A stretch of 64,000 nucleotides of DNA from a bacterium (GTDB lineage Bacteria > Pseudomonadota > Alphaproteobacteria > SP197), in NCBI GenBank assembly GCA_028821455.1, contig JAPPGE010000047.1, positions 80,161 through 144,160 on the forward strand. The letters run 5' to 3'. The notes beneath the pieces are model-generated. The model ran no database searches. It worked only from the letters and a program-made list of their open reading frames with translations, and had not been told where the DNA came from. Positions 18,849 to 28,337 of this stretch are shown here, piece by piece. Made by a program: the position numbers and the translations under genes. Position 1 is the first letter of the stretch. The number at the start of each line of letters is the position of its first letter.

Positions 18849-19178
18849 ATGCGCGGCCTGCATGAACGCTTCCGCTCGACCCTTCGTTCATTGCCTTGCC
18901 TTCTTGGCATGTTTGCAGTCGTCTACTTTGGTTACCATGCCATCCAGGGTGAAAACGGCATTCTCGCGATCATGTCCCTGGAACAGCAGATCGAACGGGC
19001 CGAAGCCGAGCGCGTGCGTCTGACTGCCGTGGAGCAGAGGTTGTTGAACCATGTCACGCTTCTCAACCCACCGAGTATCGATCGGGACATGCTTGACGAA
19101 CAGGCGCGCCGGACCCTCAATCTGGCGCATCCCCATGAGCTCGTGATTATGAGAAGCGATGATGGCGCTTTCGACTGA
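18849..19178 (+). CDS. Septum formation initiator, FtsB/DivIC-like
   Basis: A 109-residue protein with one membrane helix (about residues 15-32, LPCLLGMFAVVYFGYHAI), a coiled coil (about 40-75, SLEQQIERAEAERVRLTAVEQRL) and a short C-terminal part ending in PHELVIMRSDD. This is the layout of FtsB, which bridges FtsL and FtsQ in the divisome. The position between eno and pdhA matches the alphaproteobacterial septum-initiator gene. The start is not certain: a TTG at 18813 would add 12 residues. Confidence 0.82.
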   Translation: MRGLHERFRSTLRSLPCLLGMFAVVYFGYHAIQGENGILAIMSLEQQIERAEAERVRLTAVEQRLLNHVTLLNPPSIDRDMLDEQARRTLNLAHPHELVIMRSDDGAFD

Positions 19179-19223
19179 TTTCCTGCCCTGCCACCGTTCT
19201 GTTCCGTCCTGTCGCGGGAGGGC

Positions 19224-20222
19224 ATGATGTCCGCTGCACCTGCAGACGATCCCGCACTCCTGGTGGATTTTTATCGCACCATGCTTCTGGTGCGACGTTT
19301 CGAGGAAAAGGTGGGCCAGATGTATGGCATGGGGCTGATCGGCGGATTCTGCCATCTCTACATTGGCCAGGAAGCCGTGGTGGTCGGCATGGACGCCGCG
19401 ATCAGGGCGGACGATGCCGTGATCACCAGCTACCGCTGTCACGCCCACGCCCTGGTGCGCGGTATCCCGCCCGCAGCCATCATGGCCGAACTGACCGGCC
19501 GTGGCACCGGTGTCTCGAAAGGCAAGGGCGGCTCCATGCACATGTTCGACATGGAACGCGGATTCTATGGCGGCCACGGCATTGTCGGCGCCCAGGTTCC
19601 GCTGGGCGCCGGTATTGCCTTTGCCCAGAAGTACCAGAAGCGTGACAACGTCACCCTGATCTTCTTCGGTGAAGGGGCCGCAAACCAGGGACAGGTCTAC
19701 GAGACCTTCAACATGGCGAGTTTGTGGAAGTTGCCCGCGATCTTCGTCATTGAAAACAACCAGTACGCCATGGGAACGGCCATTCGCCGCGCCAAGGCGG
19801 GAACGGAACTCTGCCATCGTGGTGAAGCCTTCGGCATTCACGGCGTTCAGGTCGACGGCATGGATGTCGTGGCGGTTCATGAGGCCTCCAGGGATCTGGT
19901 GGCACGGGTGCGCGACGGCGAGGGTCCGATGCTGGTCGAGATGCAGACCTATCGCTACCGGGGCCACTCGATGTCGGATCCGGTCAAGTACCGTACCCGG
20001 GACGAAGTCCAGAAGGTCCGTGAGCGGCAGGATCCGATCGAACAGTTGCGGGCCCGGCTCGTCGAGAGTGGCACCATCGACGATGCGGCACTGAAGGCCA
20101 TAGACAGGGACGTCAAGAAAACCGTGGCGGAGGCGGCTGAACACGCCCAGACAAGTCCGGAACCCGATATCAGCGAACTCATGACCGACGTCATGGTCGA
20201 CGCAGACGGCGGGAGCGCATGA
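19224..20222 (+). CDS. pdhA: Pyruvate dehydrogenase E1 component, alpha subunit
   Basis: A 332-residue thiamine-diphosphate subunit of the pyruvate dehydrogenase complex. The cofactor motif runs from G149-E-G-A-A-N-Q-G to IENNQ around residue 180. The phosphorylation-loop-like [11 protein letters not shown] is present as in all E1-alpha proteins. GGGAGG precedes the tandem ATGs. The stop overlaps the pdhB start by 4 bases (ATGA), so the two subunits are made together. Confidence 0.96.
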   Translation: MMSAAPADDPALLVDFYRTMLLVRRFEEKVGQMYGMGLIGGFCHLYIGQEAVVVGMDAAIRADDAVITSYRCHAHALVRGIPPAAIMAELTGRGTGVSKGKGGSMHMFDMERGFYGGHGIVGAQVPLGAGIAFAQKYQKRDNVTLIFFGEGAANQGQVYETFNMASLWKLPAIFVIENNQYAMGTAIRRAKAGTELCHRGEAFGIHGVQVDGMDVVAVHEASRDLVARVRDGEGPMLVEMQTYRYRGHSMSDPVKYRTRDEVQKVRERQDPIEQLRARLVESGTIDDAALKAIDRDVKKTVAEAAEHAQTSPEPDISELMTDVMVDADGGSA

Positions 20223-21199
20223 TGGTCGAGATGACAGTGCGTCAAGCCCTGCGCGATGCCATGGCAGAGGAAATGCGGCGCGACGACCGGGTTCTCCTGA
20301 TCGGCGAGGAAGTTGCAGAGTACCAGGGCGCATACAAGGTGAGCCAGGGTCTGCTCGAGGAGTTTGGCGCCGACCGGGTCATCGACACGCCCATCACGGA
20401 GCACGGCTTCGCCGGCCTTGCCATCGGCGCCGCCATGGCCGGACTGAGACCCATTAACGAGTTCATGACCTTCAATTTCGCCATGCAGGCGATGGACCAG
20501 ATCATCAACTCGGCGGCCAAGACACTTTACATGTCTGGCGGCCAGGTGCGGTGCCCCATCGTCCTTCGAGGGCCAAACGGCGCTGCGGCACGGGTGGCTG
20601 CCCAGCACTCCCAGGACTACGCATCTTGGTTCGCTCATGTTCCCGGGCTGAAGGTCATCGCACCGTGGTCGGCCACGGATGCCAAGGGACTCCTCAAGGC
20701 CGCCGTACGGGACCCCAACCCGGTCATCTTCCTCGAAAACGAAATCCTCTATGGCGTCTCATTCGACGTCGGTGACGAAGATGTCGTCCTTGACATCGGC
20801 AAGGCAGCAATCGAGCGGACGGGCAGGGATGTCACGGTTGTCGGTTACTCGATCACGGTCAGCCGTGCCCTCGAAGCGGCCGGCATTCTGGCCGAAGAAG
20901 GTGTCGAGGCCGAAGTCATCAATCTGCGCACCATACGTCCCCTCGATATAGCCACCATCATCGATTCCATCGCCCGCACCAACCGGCTTGTGATGGTCGA
21001 GGAGGGATGGGCCTTTGCCGGGATCGGCGCCGAGGTGATCGCCGCCGTTTGTCACGGGGGATTCGATCATCTCGACGCCCCGCCCGCTCGGGTGTCGGCA
21101 GCGGACGTGCCATTGCCCTATGCTGCCAACCTGGAAGAGGCGGCACTGCCCCGGGCGGACCAGGTCGTCCGGGCGGTGCGTGAGGTCTGCTATGTCTAA
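20219..21199 (+). CDS. pdhB: Pyruvate dehydrogenase E1 component, beta subunit
   Basis: This 326-residue partner of PdhA has the transketolase-like pyrimidine-binding region ([38 protein letters not shown]) and the C-terminal domain with [11 protein letters not shown]. It lacks the N-terminal lipoyl domain that rhizobial PdhB proteins carry. Lipoyl function therefore rests on the E2 subunit. The gene overlaps pdhA by 4 bases and is followed after 21 bases by pdhC. Confidence 0.96.
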   Translation: MMVEMTVRQALRDAMAEEMRRDDRVLLIGEEVAEYQGAYKVSQGLLEEFGADRVIDTPITEHGFAGLAIGAAMAGLRPINEFMTFNFAMQAMDQIINSAAKTLYMSGGQVRCPIVLRGPNGAAARVAAQHSQDYASWFAHVPGLKVIAPWSATDAKGLLKAAVRDPNPVIFLENEILYGVSFDVGDEDVVLDIGKAAIERTGRDVTVVGYSITVSRALEAAGILAEEGVEAEVINLRTIRPLDIATIIDSIARTNRLVMVEEGWAFAGIGAEVIAAVCHGGFDHLDAPPARVSAADVPLPYAANLEEAALPRADQVVRAVREVCYV

Positions 21200-21220
21200 T
21201 TGCGGCTGAGGGAGACCGAC

Positions 21221-22435
21221 ATGCCGATCACCGTCACCATGCCCCAGCTTTCACCCACCATGGAGGTGGGCACATTGGCGCGGTGGCTGGTCAGTGAGGG
21301 CGACACCGTCACTTCGGGTGATGTGCTCGCCGAGATCGAGACCGACAAGGCCACCATGGAGGTCGAGGCCATCGATGATGGAACCGTCGGCCGTATTCTG
21401 GTCGCGGAGGGAACCGAAAATGTCCCGGTGAACCAGGCCATCGCCCTCATTCTGGAAGAGGGCGAGGAAGCTCTCGAGGAGGAACCCGGCAGCATCGAAG
21501 CCGTCCCGCTGCCATCCGGCCCTGCGTCGGGAGAGGCCGATTCCGAACCGGAGAAAGCGGTCGTCCAGGACGGACCCGGCAAGCCGGCTTCGAGCGGCCG
21601 CAAAAGAGCCGCCAGTCCCCTTGCACGCAGCATGGCGTTGAAGGCAGGGCTGTCGCTCGACGATGTCACGGGCAGTGGCCCGGGCGGCCGCATCATCAAG
21701 CGCGACATCGAAAAGGCCCTGAAGGCCGGCGTGCCTGCCACATCTCCGGCCATCGCGAGCGCCTGGGAAGAGATCAGGGTGACGGGCATGCGCCGCGTGA
21801 TCGCCGAGCGCCTGCAGGAAGCCAAACAGACCATCCCGCATTTCTACCTGTCGCTGGACTGCGACATCGATCGATTGCTCGAGGCACGGCGCGAAATCAA
21901 CGCTGCGGGATATCGGGTCTCTGTGAACGACTTCATTATCCGCGCGCTTGCACTGGCCTTGAGGGACGTTCCTGACGCCAATGTCCAGTGGGGAGGCGAT
22001 GTCATCCGGCGATTTGCCCATGTCGATCTCTCCGTGGCCGTTGCTGTCGATGGCGGACTTGTGACTCCTGTCATCCGCGATGCTGCCTCCCGGAGTCTCC
22101 TGGACATCGCCACCGCCATGCGGGACCTGGCCGATCGGGCCCGCAGTGGAAAACTCATGCCGGAGGAGTACCAGGGCGGGAGCTTCACCCTGTCGAATCT
22201 CGGCATGTACGGAATCAGGGAGTTCGATGCTGTCATCAATCCGCCGCAGGCCGGAATTCTGGCAGTCGGTGCGGGCTATCCGCGACCGGTGGCAAGGGAT
22301 GGAGCACTCGCCGTGGCGACCCTGATGAGCACGACGCTTTCCGCCGATCACCGGGTTGTCGACGGTGCAACCGGCGCGGCCCTGCTGAACGCATTCAGGA
22401 ACTTCATCGAATCGCCGACTTCCCTGCTCTTGTAG
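21221..22435 (+). CDS. pdhC: Dihydrolipoamide acetyltransferase, E2 of pyruvate dehydrogenase
   Basis: A 404-residue core protein with one lipoyl domain (lipoylated lysine K43 in [11 protein letters not shown]), an acidic/proline linker, a subunit-binding domain (about residues 130-168, [20 protein letters not shown]) and the acetyltransferase domain. The active-site histidine is H377 in [15 protein letters not shown] lies before ATG 21221, and the N-terminus [14 protein letters not shown] is standard. It accepts acetyl groups from PdhAB and passes them to CoA. Confidence 0.96.
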   Translation: MPITVTMPQLSPTMEVGTLARWLVSEGDTVTSGDVLAEIETDKATMEVEAIDDGTVGRILVAEGTENVPVNQAIALILEEGEEALEEEPGSIEAVPLPSGPASGEADSEPEKAVVQDGPGKPASSGRKRAASPLARSMALKAGLSLDDVTGSGPGGRIIKRDIEKALKAGVPATSPAIASAWEEIRVTGMRRVIAERLQEAKQTIPHFYLSLDCDIDRLLEARREINAAGYRVSVNDFIIRALALALRDVPDANVQWGGDVIRRFAHVDLSVAVAVDGGLVTPVIRDAASRSLLDIATAMRDLADRARSGKLMPEEYQGGSFTLSNLGMYGIREFDAVINPPQAGILAVGAGYPRPVARDGALAVATLMSTTLSADHRVVDGATGAALLNAFRNFIESPTSLLL

Positions 22436-22446
22436 AGGATCAACCG

Positions 22447-23835
22447 ATGGCCCAGTCGCGATACGACCTTGCTATCCTCGGTGGGGGACCGGGAGGCTAT
22501 GTTGCCGCCATCCGTGCTGCGCAGCTCGGAATGTCGGTCGCGGTCATCGAACGCGAGCATCTCGGTGGCGTGTGCCTCAACTGGGGATGCATCCCCACCA
22601 AGGCGCTGTTGCGCTCGGCGGAAGTGATGCGCCTGGCACGTCATGGCGACGCCTTCGGCCTCGACATCGACAGCCCGCGCTTTGACATTGCAGCCGTGGT
22701 CGGGAGGAGCCGCAAGGTGGCCGACCGTCTTTCGCAAGGTGTCAGGCACCTGCTGTCCAAGCACTCGGTGACGATCATCAATGACGAGGGGCAACTGGCG
22801 GGACCAGGAACGGTCCGCGTTGGCGAGACGCTGCTGGAAGCCGGCCACATTGTCCTTGCCACGGGCGCGCGTCCCCGGGAGCTTCCCGAAGTGAAGGCCG
22901 ACGAAAGAGTCATCTGGACCTATCGCAAGGCCATGGTGCCCGAGACCATGCCGGAGTCGGTCATCGTCATAGGCTCAGGCGCCATCGGCATCGAGTTCGC
23001 AAGCTTCTACCGCGACATGGGAGCAGGGGTCACGGTGGTCGAGGTGGTCGACCGCATACTTCCCTCTGAGGATGAGGAAATATCCGCCATCGCGCGAAAA
23101 TCATTCGAGAAACAGGGAATCAACATTCACACTGGAAGCGTCGTGCAAGAGGTCACCACATCACAGGAAGGCGCTACGGTCCGGATCGCGGATGATGCCG
23201 GCGAGGAACACCTGTTGGCGGCCGAACGCGTCATTCTCGCCGTCGGCATTGTCGGCAACACGGAAAACCTCGGGCTCGAGGGTACGGGTGTCACTGTCTC
23301 GGGAGGCCATGTCGCCGTCAACCGTTGGCTGGAAACGGGAGAAGAGGGGGTTTTCGCCATCGGCGATCTTGCCGGTCCCCCCTGGCTTGCCCACAAGGCC
23401 AGCCACGAGGGCATCATCGCTGTCGAGAGGATTGCCGGTCTCGATCATGTCGAACCACTCGACACCGGCAGCATTCCGGGCTGCACCTACTGCCATCCGC
23501 AGATTGCCAGCATCGGCCTTACGGAAGCGGCTGCCCGCGATGCTGGGCATGCCGTGCGCGTCGGGCGCTTTCCATTCCTCGGCAACGGCAAGGCCATCGC
23601 CATGGGTGACGACGAAGGCATGGTCAAGACCGTGTTCGACGCCGATACCGGCGAACTTCTGGGCGCCCACATGATCGGCGCCGAAGTCACGGAACTGATC
23701 CATGGATTTGCCATTGCCCGCACGCTTGAAACCACCGAGGCCGAACTCATGGCCACGATCTTTCCCCATCCGACGTTGTCGGAGATGATGGGTGAATCGG
23801 TTCTCGCGGCCTATGGCCGCGCCCTTCACATCTGA
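22447..23835 (+). CDS. lpdA: Dihydrolipoamide dehydrogenase, E3
   Basis: A 462-residue flavoprotein that reoxidises lipoamide. The FAD-binding GGGPGGYVAA begins near residue 12; the redox disulfide is C43 and C48 (GGVCLNWGC). The NAD site is GSGAIGIEFASFY, and the C-terminal catalytic histidine pair is in IFPHPTLSE. The start at 22447 gives the usual N-terminus; a much longer frame upstream is a shadow of pdhC. It completes the pdhA-B-C-lpdA operon, 11 bases after pdhC. Confidence 0.97.
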   Translation: MAQSRYDLAILGGGPGGYVAAIRAAQLGMSVAVIEREHLGGVCLNWGCIPTKALLRSAEVMRLARHGDAFGLDIDSPRFDIAAVVGRSRKVADRLSQGVRHLLSKHSVTIINDEGQLAGPGTVRVGETLLEAGHIVLATGARPRELPEVKADERVIWTYRKAMVPETMPESVIVIGSGAIGIEFASFYRDMGAGVTVVEVVDRILPSEDEEISAIARKSFEKQGINIHTGSVVQEVTTSQEGATVRIADDAGEEHLLAAERVILAVGIVGNTENLGLEGTGVTVSGGHVAVNRWLETGEEGVFAIGDLAGPPWLAHKASHEGIIAVERIAGLDHVEPLDTGSIPGCTYCHPQIASIGLTEAAARDAGHAVRVGRFPFLGNGKAIAMGDDEGMVKTVFDADTGELLGAHMIGAEVTELIHGFAIARTLETTEAELMATIFPHPTLSEMMGESVLAAYGRALHI

Positions 23836-23841
23836 CGTGTC

Positions 23842-24789
23842 ATGACCAGGCTCTCCCGCATCCAGCCCATTCGTGAACGCCACCCGGAAAAGGCGTGGAG
23901 GGACCCTGTCGCCGTGCCCCGCAAACCGAAGTGGATCAGGGCCCGGGCGCCGGGATCACCGGCCTACCACGCGACACGCCAGCTCGTCCGCAAGGCTGGG
24001 TTGGCAACAGTTTGCGAGGAGGCCGCCTGTCCCAACATCGGGGAGTGCTGGTCGAAGAGACATGTCACCGTCATGATTCTCGGCGATATCTGCACCCGGG
24101 GCTGTACTTTCTGCAATGTCACCACGGGCCGGCCCGGTCCGGTCGATGACGACGAGCCACGGCGTCTGGCACAAGCCATCCGCGACCTTGGGCTTGAGCA
24201 TGTGGTCATCACCTCGGTGGACAGGGACGATCTCGATGATGGTGGGGCAGGGCAGTTTGTCGCCTGCATCAACGAGATACGGCGGGTATCTCCGGCCACG
24301 ACCATCGAAGTCCTGACCCCCGATTTCCTGCGCAAGGAGGGGGCGGTCGAGCAGGTTGTCGCGGCGCGTCCTGACGTCCTGAACCACAACCTGGAGACTG
24401 TGCCCAGACTCTATCGCGAGGTGAGGCCCGGCTCACGGTACTTCGCGTCCCTCAACCTGCTGTGGCGTGTCAAGGAGATCGATTCAGGGATCTTCACCAA
24501 GTCGGGATTGATGGTGGGGCTTGGCGAAACCAGGGACGAGGTCATGCAGGTCATGGACGACATGCGACAGGCTGATGTCGATTTCCTGACGGTCGGGCAG
24601 TACCTGCAGCCCACGACACGCCACCATGCCATCGACCGTTTCTGGACGCCGGAAGAGTTCCGGGAACTGGAGGCGGTTGCCCGGGCTCGGGGCTTTCTCA
24701 TGGTGAGCGCCAGTCCGCTCACCAGGTCATCCCATCATGCCGGTCGGGACTTTGCCATCATGCAGGCACGTCGCCATGCCGGAGGCTGA
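23842..24789 (+). CDS. lipA: Lipoyl synthase
   Basis: A 315-residue radical-SAM enzyme inserting two sulfurs into octanoyl groups to make lipoate, needed by the E2 protein encoded just upstream. The auxiliary iron-sulfur cluster cysteines are C58, C63 and C69 ([12 protein letters not shown]), and the radical-SAM cysteines are C84, C88 and C91 (CTRGCTFC). The C-terminal serine motif is RSSHHAG, close to the usual RSSYHA. It follows lpdA by 6 bases and overlaps the next gene by one base. Confidence 0.96.
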   Translation: MTRLSRIQPIRERHPEKAWRDPVAVPRKPKWIRARAPGSPAYHATRQLVRKAGLATVCEEAACPNIGECWSKRHVTVMILGDICTRGCTFCNVTTGRPGPVDDDEPRRLAQAIRDLGLEHVVITSVDRDDLDDGGAGQFVACINEIRRVSPATTIEVLTPDFLRKEGAVEQVVAARPDVLNHNLETVPRLYREVRPGSRYFASLNLLWRVKEIDSGIFTKSGLMVGLGETRDEVMQVMDDMRQADVDFLTVGQYLQPTTRHHAIDRFWTPEEFRELEAVARARGFLMVSASPLTRSSHHAGRDFAIMQARRHAGG

Positions 24790-25253
24790 TGGTGGCCCGG
24801 CATCGCGAACAGAAGCTCCTGCCGTGGACGGCTGATCAGCTCTACAGCCTGGTGGCCGATGTCGGCCGGTATCCCGAGTTCCTCCCCTGGTGTGTGGCGG
24901 CGCGTGTCACCAGACGCGACGGCAATGTCTTCTGGGCCGATCTGGTGATCGGATTTCGCCTCATCCGGGAAAGCTATACGTCCAGGGTAACCCTGGTGCC
25001 CGGCCGGGAAATCCACACGGCCTACACCTCGGGGCCGTTCAGGAAGATGGAGGGATGCTGGCGTTTCGTTCCCCGGGAAGGCGGGGAATGTCTCGTCGAA
25101 TTCGCCATCGATTTCGAGTTCAACTCGCGTCTTTTGCAACGGACCATCGGAGTCCTTTACCTTGAGGCGGCCCGGCGTCTCGTTCGTTCCTTCGAAGACC
25201 GGGCCCGAGACCTCTACGGTCCGACGATCAGGGACGAAGACAGCTCGCGATGA
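24789..25253 (+). CDS. COQ10/RatA-family START-domain protein
   Basis: A 154-residue single-domain protein of the polyketide cyclase/START fold. LPWTADQLYSLVADVGRYPEFLPWC at the N-terminus is diagnostic, and WRFVPREGGECLVEFAIDFEF forms later strands. Mitochondrial COQ10 and its bacterial relatives bind ubiquinone and support respiration; some databases name the family RatA toxins after the E. coli member. The lipA stop and this ATG overlap as TGATG. Its end overlaps the cinA-like gene on the opposite strand by 26 bases. A ubiquinone role is more likely than a toxin in this setting, but this is inference. Confidence 0.85.
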   Translation: MVARHREQKLLPWTADQLYSLVADVGRYPEFLPWCVAARVTRRDGNVFWADLVIGFRLIRESYTSRVTLVPGREIHTAYTSGPFRKMEGCWRFVPREGGECLVEFAIDFEFNSRLLQRTIGVLYLEAARRLVRSFEDRARDLYGPTIRDEDSSR

Positions 25254-25719
25254 GCATCAGGGCATCGCGTACCGAGGCCATTCTGACAGCGTGGCGCCCG
25301 ATGTCGCCGTAGCGGTTTTCCGCGACCACGATGTCTCCGTCAGCAACCGCCGCCAGGTACACAAGTCCTGCGGGCTTGGTCTGGGAATCGCTGCCCGGAC
25401 CGGCAACCCCGGTAACGGCAACTCCGATGCGCTCCGGATGATGGCTGCGGATGCCGTCGACCATGGCCCGCGCCACCTCGGCACTGACCGCGCCGTGCGC
25501 GTGGATGAGGGCGGCAGGCACTCCGAGAAGCGCGGTCTTGGCGGAACAGGAATAGGTCACATATCCGCAGTCGACGATGTCGGAGGATCCGGCGACGGCC
25601 GTCAGTGATCCGGCGAGCAGACCTCCGGTGCAGGACTCGGCGGTGACAACCATCGCCCCGCGCTGCCGGCAGAGGTCGAGAACGCGCTCGGCGGCATCGA
25701 GAATTGCCGCATCAAACAT
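25228..25719 (-). CDS. pncC: CinA C-terminal-domain protein, nicotinamide-nucleotide amidohydrolase type
   Basis: A 163-residue stand-alone CinA_C domain, which in E. coli PncC deamidates NMN to nicotinate mononucleotide in NAD recycling. Motifs are VTAESCTGGLLAGSLTAVAGSS (residues 24-45), YVTYSCSAKTALLGV and VAVTGVAGPGSDSQTKPAGLVY. The N-terminal competence/damage domain of full CinA is absent. The start overlaps the pgpA stop by 8 bases. The end overlaps the COQ10-like gene in a convergent arrangement. Confidence 0.9.
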   Translation of the reverse strand: MFDAAILDAAERVLDLCRQRGAMVVTAESCTGGLLAGSLTAVAGSSDIVDCGYVTYSCSAKTALLGVPAALIHAHGAVSAEVARAMVDGIRSHHPERIGVAVTGVAGPGSDSQTKPAGLVYLAAVADGDIVVAENRYGDIGRHAVRMASVRDALMLIASCLRP

Positions 25720-26203
25720 CGGTCCATCCTGTCAGGGAGAATGCCCAGACGCATGCCGCCGCCGCAGCGCCTGCGGCCACGTCGTCCAGCATGACACCCC
25801 AGGCGCCCCTGAAGCGCCGCTCGATCAAGCGAATGGGTCCGGGTTTCCAGATGTCGAAGAGTCGGAACAAGGCGAAAGAGAGAATCCACAGGACGGGGGA
25901 CAACATGGCTGGCGTGAGAGCAAGGAACTGGCCACACGCCTCATCGATGACAATGTCGGCGCGGTCCGGGTCCGCTCCTGCCTCCATCGCGCCGGCAACA
26001 TGCCGGACAGATGCGAACCCCACCAGGAGAAGGATGAATGACGCCGCAAGGACTGCCCATGGTCCGGCAAACCACATGACAAGGAAGGCGGGCGGCAGGG
26101 CTGCCAGGGAGCCCAGGGTTCCAGGCATCGGACGAAGGAGGCCGACGCCTCCCAGGGTCGCCACCCACGGCGCGAACCCCGTCATTGCCGGATTGTGGCC
26201 CAT
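25712..26203 (-). CDS. pgpA: Phosphatidylglycerophosphatase A
   Basis: A 163-residue membrane enzyme removing phosphate from phosphatidylglycerophosphate to give phosphatidylglycerol. LLRPMPGTLGSLAALP near residue 25 and the acidic segments DIVIDEACGQFL and VMLDDVAAG are the family's catalytic features. Several hydrophobic helices follow. The start at 26203 lies one base after ispDF; an ATG at 26185 would remove six residues and neither has a clear ribosome binding site. Confidence 0.9.
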   Translation of the reverse strand: MGHNPAMTGFAPWVATLGGVGLLRPMPGTLGSLAALPPAFLVMWFAGPWAVLAASFILLLVGFASVRHVAGAMEAGADPDRADIVIDEACGQFLALTPAMLSPVLWILSFALFRLFDIWKPGPIRLIERRFRGAWGVMLDDVAAGAAAAACVWAFSLTGWTDV

Positions 26204-26204
26204 G

Positions 26205-27362
26205 TCACGGCAGCGGCCGGCGAAGGGTAACCGTAGCCGCGGCGGCGATGCCCTCGCAACGGCCCAGGAATCCGAGCCCATCGGTGGACGTGACCTTGAT
26301 GTTGACCCGTTGTTCCCCGACACCAAGAAGCTTCGCCACTTTGTGGCGCATCGCCTCCTGGTGCGGCGCGAGCCGCGGTCTCTGGCACATCAGGGTGATA
26401 TCGGCATGAAGCAGAATTGCGTGGCATTCCGTCATCAGATCCCGTGCCACCCTGACGAGGTCGCCCGAAGGGCGCCCATGCCACTTGGCGTCGTCCACCG
26501 GAAAATGTTGTCCGAGATCACCGCATCCAAGTGCCCCGAGAATGGCGTCGATCAGGGCGTGGAGCCCGACGTCGCCATCCGTGTTGCCTTCGAGGGTCCG
26601 ATCGTGGTCGACACGCACGCCGCACAGCATGACATGATCGCCGTCCACGAGCGCATGGGCGTCATAGCCCGTGCCGGTTGAGACTTCGGTCTGGTTGAAG
26701 GGCAATGAGAAATCCTCGTGATGCGTCATCTTGATGTTGGCCCGGTCGCCGTTGACGGTAACGACAGTCATGCCGACGGCTTCGGCAACCGCGGCGTCAT
26801 CGGTGAATGTCCGGCCGTCAACTTGCCTGTGGGCCGCCATAATCCCGACATAGGGAAATCCCTGGGGTGTCTGCGCACAAACGAGCCGGTTTCTGTCTGC
26901 GGTTCCTGTCACCTCGTTGCCCGAGCGGTACTTCACTGTATCGGTGATGCCGGTCACCGGAATGACGCCACATTCTTGCTCCCGGAGAGTCCGCACGACC
27001 TCATCGAGAAGGTGGTCACTGACGAAAGGCCGCGCCGCATCATGAATGAGTACAAAGTCAGGTGCGTGAACGCGCAAGGCCTCGAGACCATTCAGCACCG
27101 ATTCCTGGCGTGTGGCGCCGCCGTAGACGGCAGGGAGAAGATCGAGCCCGGCGACAGATTCCTCGTGAAGAGTCGCGAAATCGGGATGAATGACGGCGAG
27201 AACCGGGTGAACTGCCGGGTGCGCCACGAAACGACTGAGCGACCAGTGGATTAGCGGGCGACCGCCCAGGGACCGGTACTGCTTGGGTACCGGTCCGCCC
27301 ATACGCTCGCCACGGCCGGCCGCCACGACGACGGCAGCAATCGAATGCGCCGACTTGCCCAT
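26205..27362 (-). CDS. ispDF: Bifunctional IspD/IspF isoprenoid enzyme
   Basis: A 385-residue fusion for two steps of the non-mevalonate isoprenoid pathway. Residues 1 to about 225 are MEP cytidylyltransferase (VVVAAGRGERMGGPVPKQY, LIHDAARPFV, AQTPQGF). Residues about 230-385 are MECDP synthase, with the zinc-binding TGYDAHAL and LEGNTDGDVGLHALIDAILGALG. Fusion of the two is common in alphaproteobacteria. The order ispDF-pgpA-cinA is conserved there. It diverges from the CcsA-like gene across 105 bases. Confidence 0.97.
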   Translation of the reverse strand: MGKSAHSIAAVVVAAGRGERMGGPVPKQYRSLGGRPLIHWSLSRFVAHPAVHPVLAVIHPDFATLHEESVAGLDLLPAVYGGATRQESVLNGLEALRVHAPDFVLIHDAARPFVSDHLLDEVVRTLREQECGVIPVTGITDTVKYRSGNEVTGTADRNRLVCAQTPQGFPYVGIMAAHRQVDGRTFTDDAAVAEAVGMTVVTVNGDRANIKMTHHEDFSLPFNQTEVSTGTGYDAHALVDGDHVMLCGVRVDHDRTLEGNTDGDVGLHALIDAILGALGCGDLGQHFPVDDAKWHGRPSGDLVRVARDLMTECHAILLHADITLMCQRPRLAPHQEAMRHKVAKLLGVGEQRVNIKVTSTDGLGFLGRCEGIAAAATVTLRRPLP

Positions 27363-27467
27363 GCCGGCAACCTAGCGCGTTCACGCTCTGCGTGAAACCG
27401 CCCGCAGAGGGGCCCTCATGGCATGCGTGGGATTGCGGCAGCGAGATGAATTGGCGAGGATGCCTCC

Positions 27468-28259
27468 ATGATCTTCTGGCACCATCTGGTCCCTGTTCTG
27501 CTGGTTCCGGCGGGCGTGCTGCCGTTTCTGGGCCGCTTCGAAAAGGGGTTGTACTTCTGGTGTGCCTTCGGAATGGCGGCGCTTGCCGCCACGGCGTGGA
27601 CAGCGGCCCAGTTCAGCGACTCCTGGTCCACCGGATTCGGGCCCGCGATCTGGCTGACGGTATCAGCCTGTCTGGTATTGTTCCTTGTCCTTTCGCTCCT
27701 GGTTCCGGAGTTCTGGCGGCTGGGGGCCATCCTCGGTCCCTGGATCCTCGTCATGGCGGTTCTGGCCCTGGCCTGGAACCAGGCAGAGGCGACCCGGTCT
27801 CCCGGGATCGATTCCGTCTCGGACTGGATCGGCCTTCACGTGATCCTGTCAGTCACCACCTACGTGTTTCTCACAATGGCGGCGATCGCAGGTTTCGCCG
27901 TCATTCTCCAGGAACGCTCACTCAAGCGCCGCACGCCGGGGCGGCTGACGCCATTGTTGCCGTCCCTGGCCGACTGTGAGCGACTCGAGTTCCGCCTGTT
28001 GGTGACAAGCGAGATCATCCTTGCCGCTGGAATCGCCACAGGGCTGGCGGCCACCTCGTCGGCGGATGCAATCACCGGCATGAACCACAAGATCGTCTTT
28101 ACAGCCGCCGCCTTCGCCGTCATTGCCATGCTTCTCGTAGCCCGCCAGCTCTGGGGAACACGGGGCCGCAGGGCGGCACGTCTGGTGTTGACCGGCTATC
28201 TCCTGATGACTCTCGCCTATCCCGGAGTCAAGTTCGTCACGGACGTCGTCATCGGATAG
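27468..28259 (+). CDS. CcsA/YpjD-like cytochrome c assembly family membrane protein
   Basis: A 263-residue integral membrane protein with about eight hydrophobic helices, starting at residues 1-20. HVILSVTTYVFLTMAAIAGFAVILQE and MNHKIVFTAAAFAVIAMLLVARQLWG match the CcsA/YpjD family, in which paired histidines handle heme in c-type cytochrome maturation. The conserved tryptophan-rich WWD loop of true CcsA/CcmC is not evident, so heme delivery is uncertain. It stands 78 bases before ntrY and could share its promoter. Translation start is the first ATG of the long frame. Confidence 0.72.
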   Translation: MIFWHHLVPVLLVPAGVLPFLGRFEKGLYFWCAFGMAALAATAWTAAQFSDSWSTGFGPAIWLTVSACLVLFLVLSLLVPEFWRLGAILGPWILVMAVLALAWNQAEATRSPGIDSVSDWIGLHVILSVTTYVFLTMAAIAGFAVILQERSLKRRTPGRLTPLLPSLADCERLEFRLLVTSEIILAAGIATGLAATSSADAITGMNHKIVFTAAAFAVIAMLLVARQLWGTRGRRAARLVLTGYLLMTLAYPGVKFVTDVVIG

Positions 28260-28337
28260 CCGCTGGCGGCAGGGTGCATGTCCGTGGCGGCGACTGTATG
28301 ATGGTCGGGGCTGCTTTCGGGGGCTCCACCTCAATCC

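Noticed and set aside
18813-18849. TTGACA near 18813 as a promoter for the FtsB-like gene
   Set aside because: No acceptable -10 box lies 16-18 bases downstream, and the sequence may simply be spacer.
21988-22446. Upstream extension of lpdA within pdhC
   Set aside because: It is a shadow of pdhC; the dihydrolipoamide dehydrogenase N-terminus begins at 22447.
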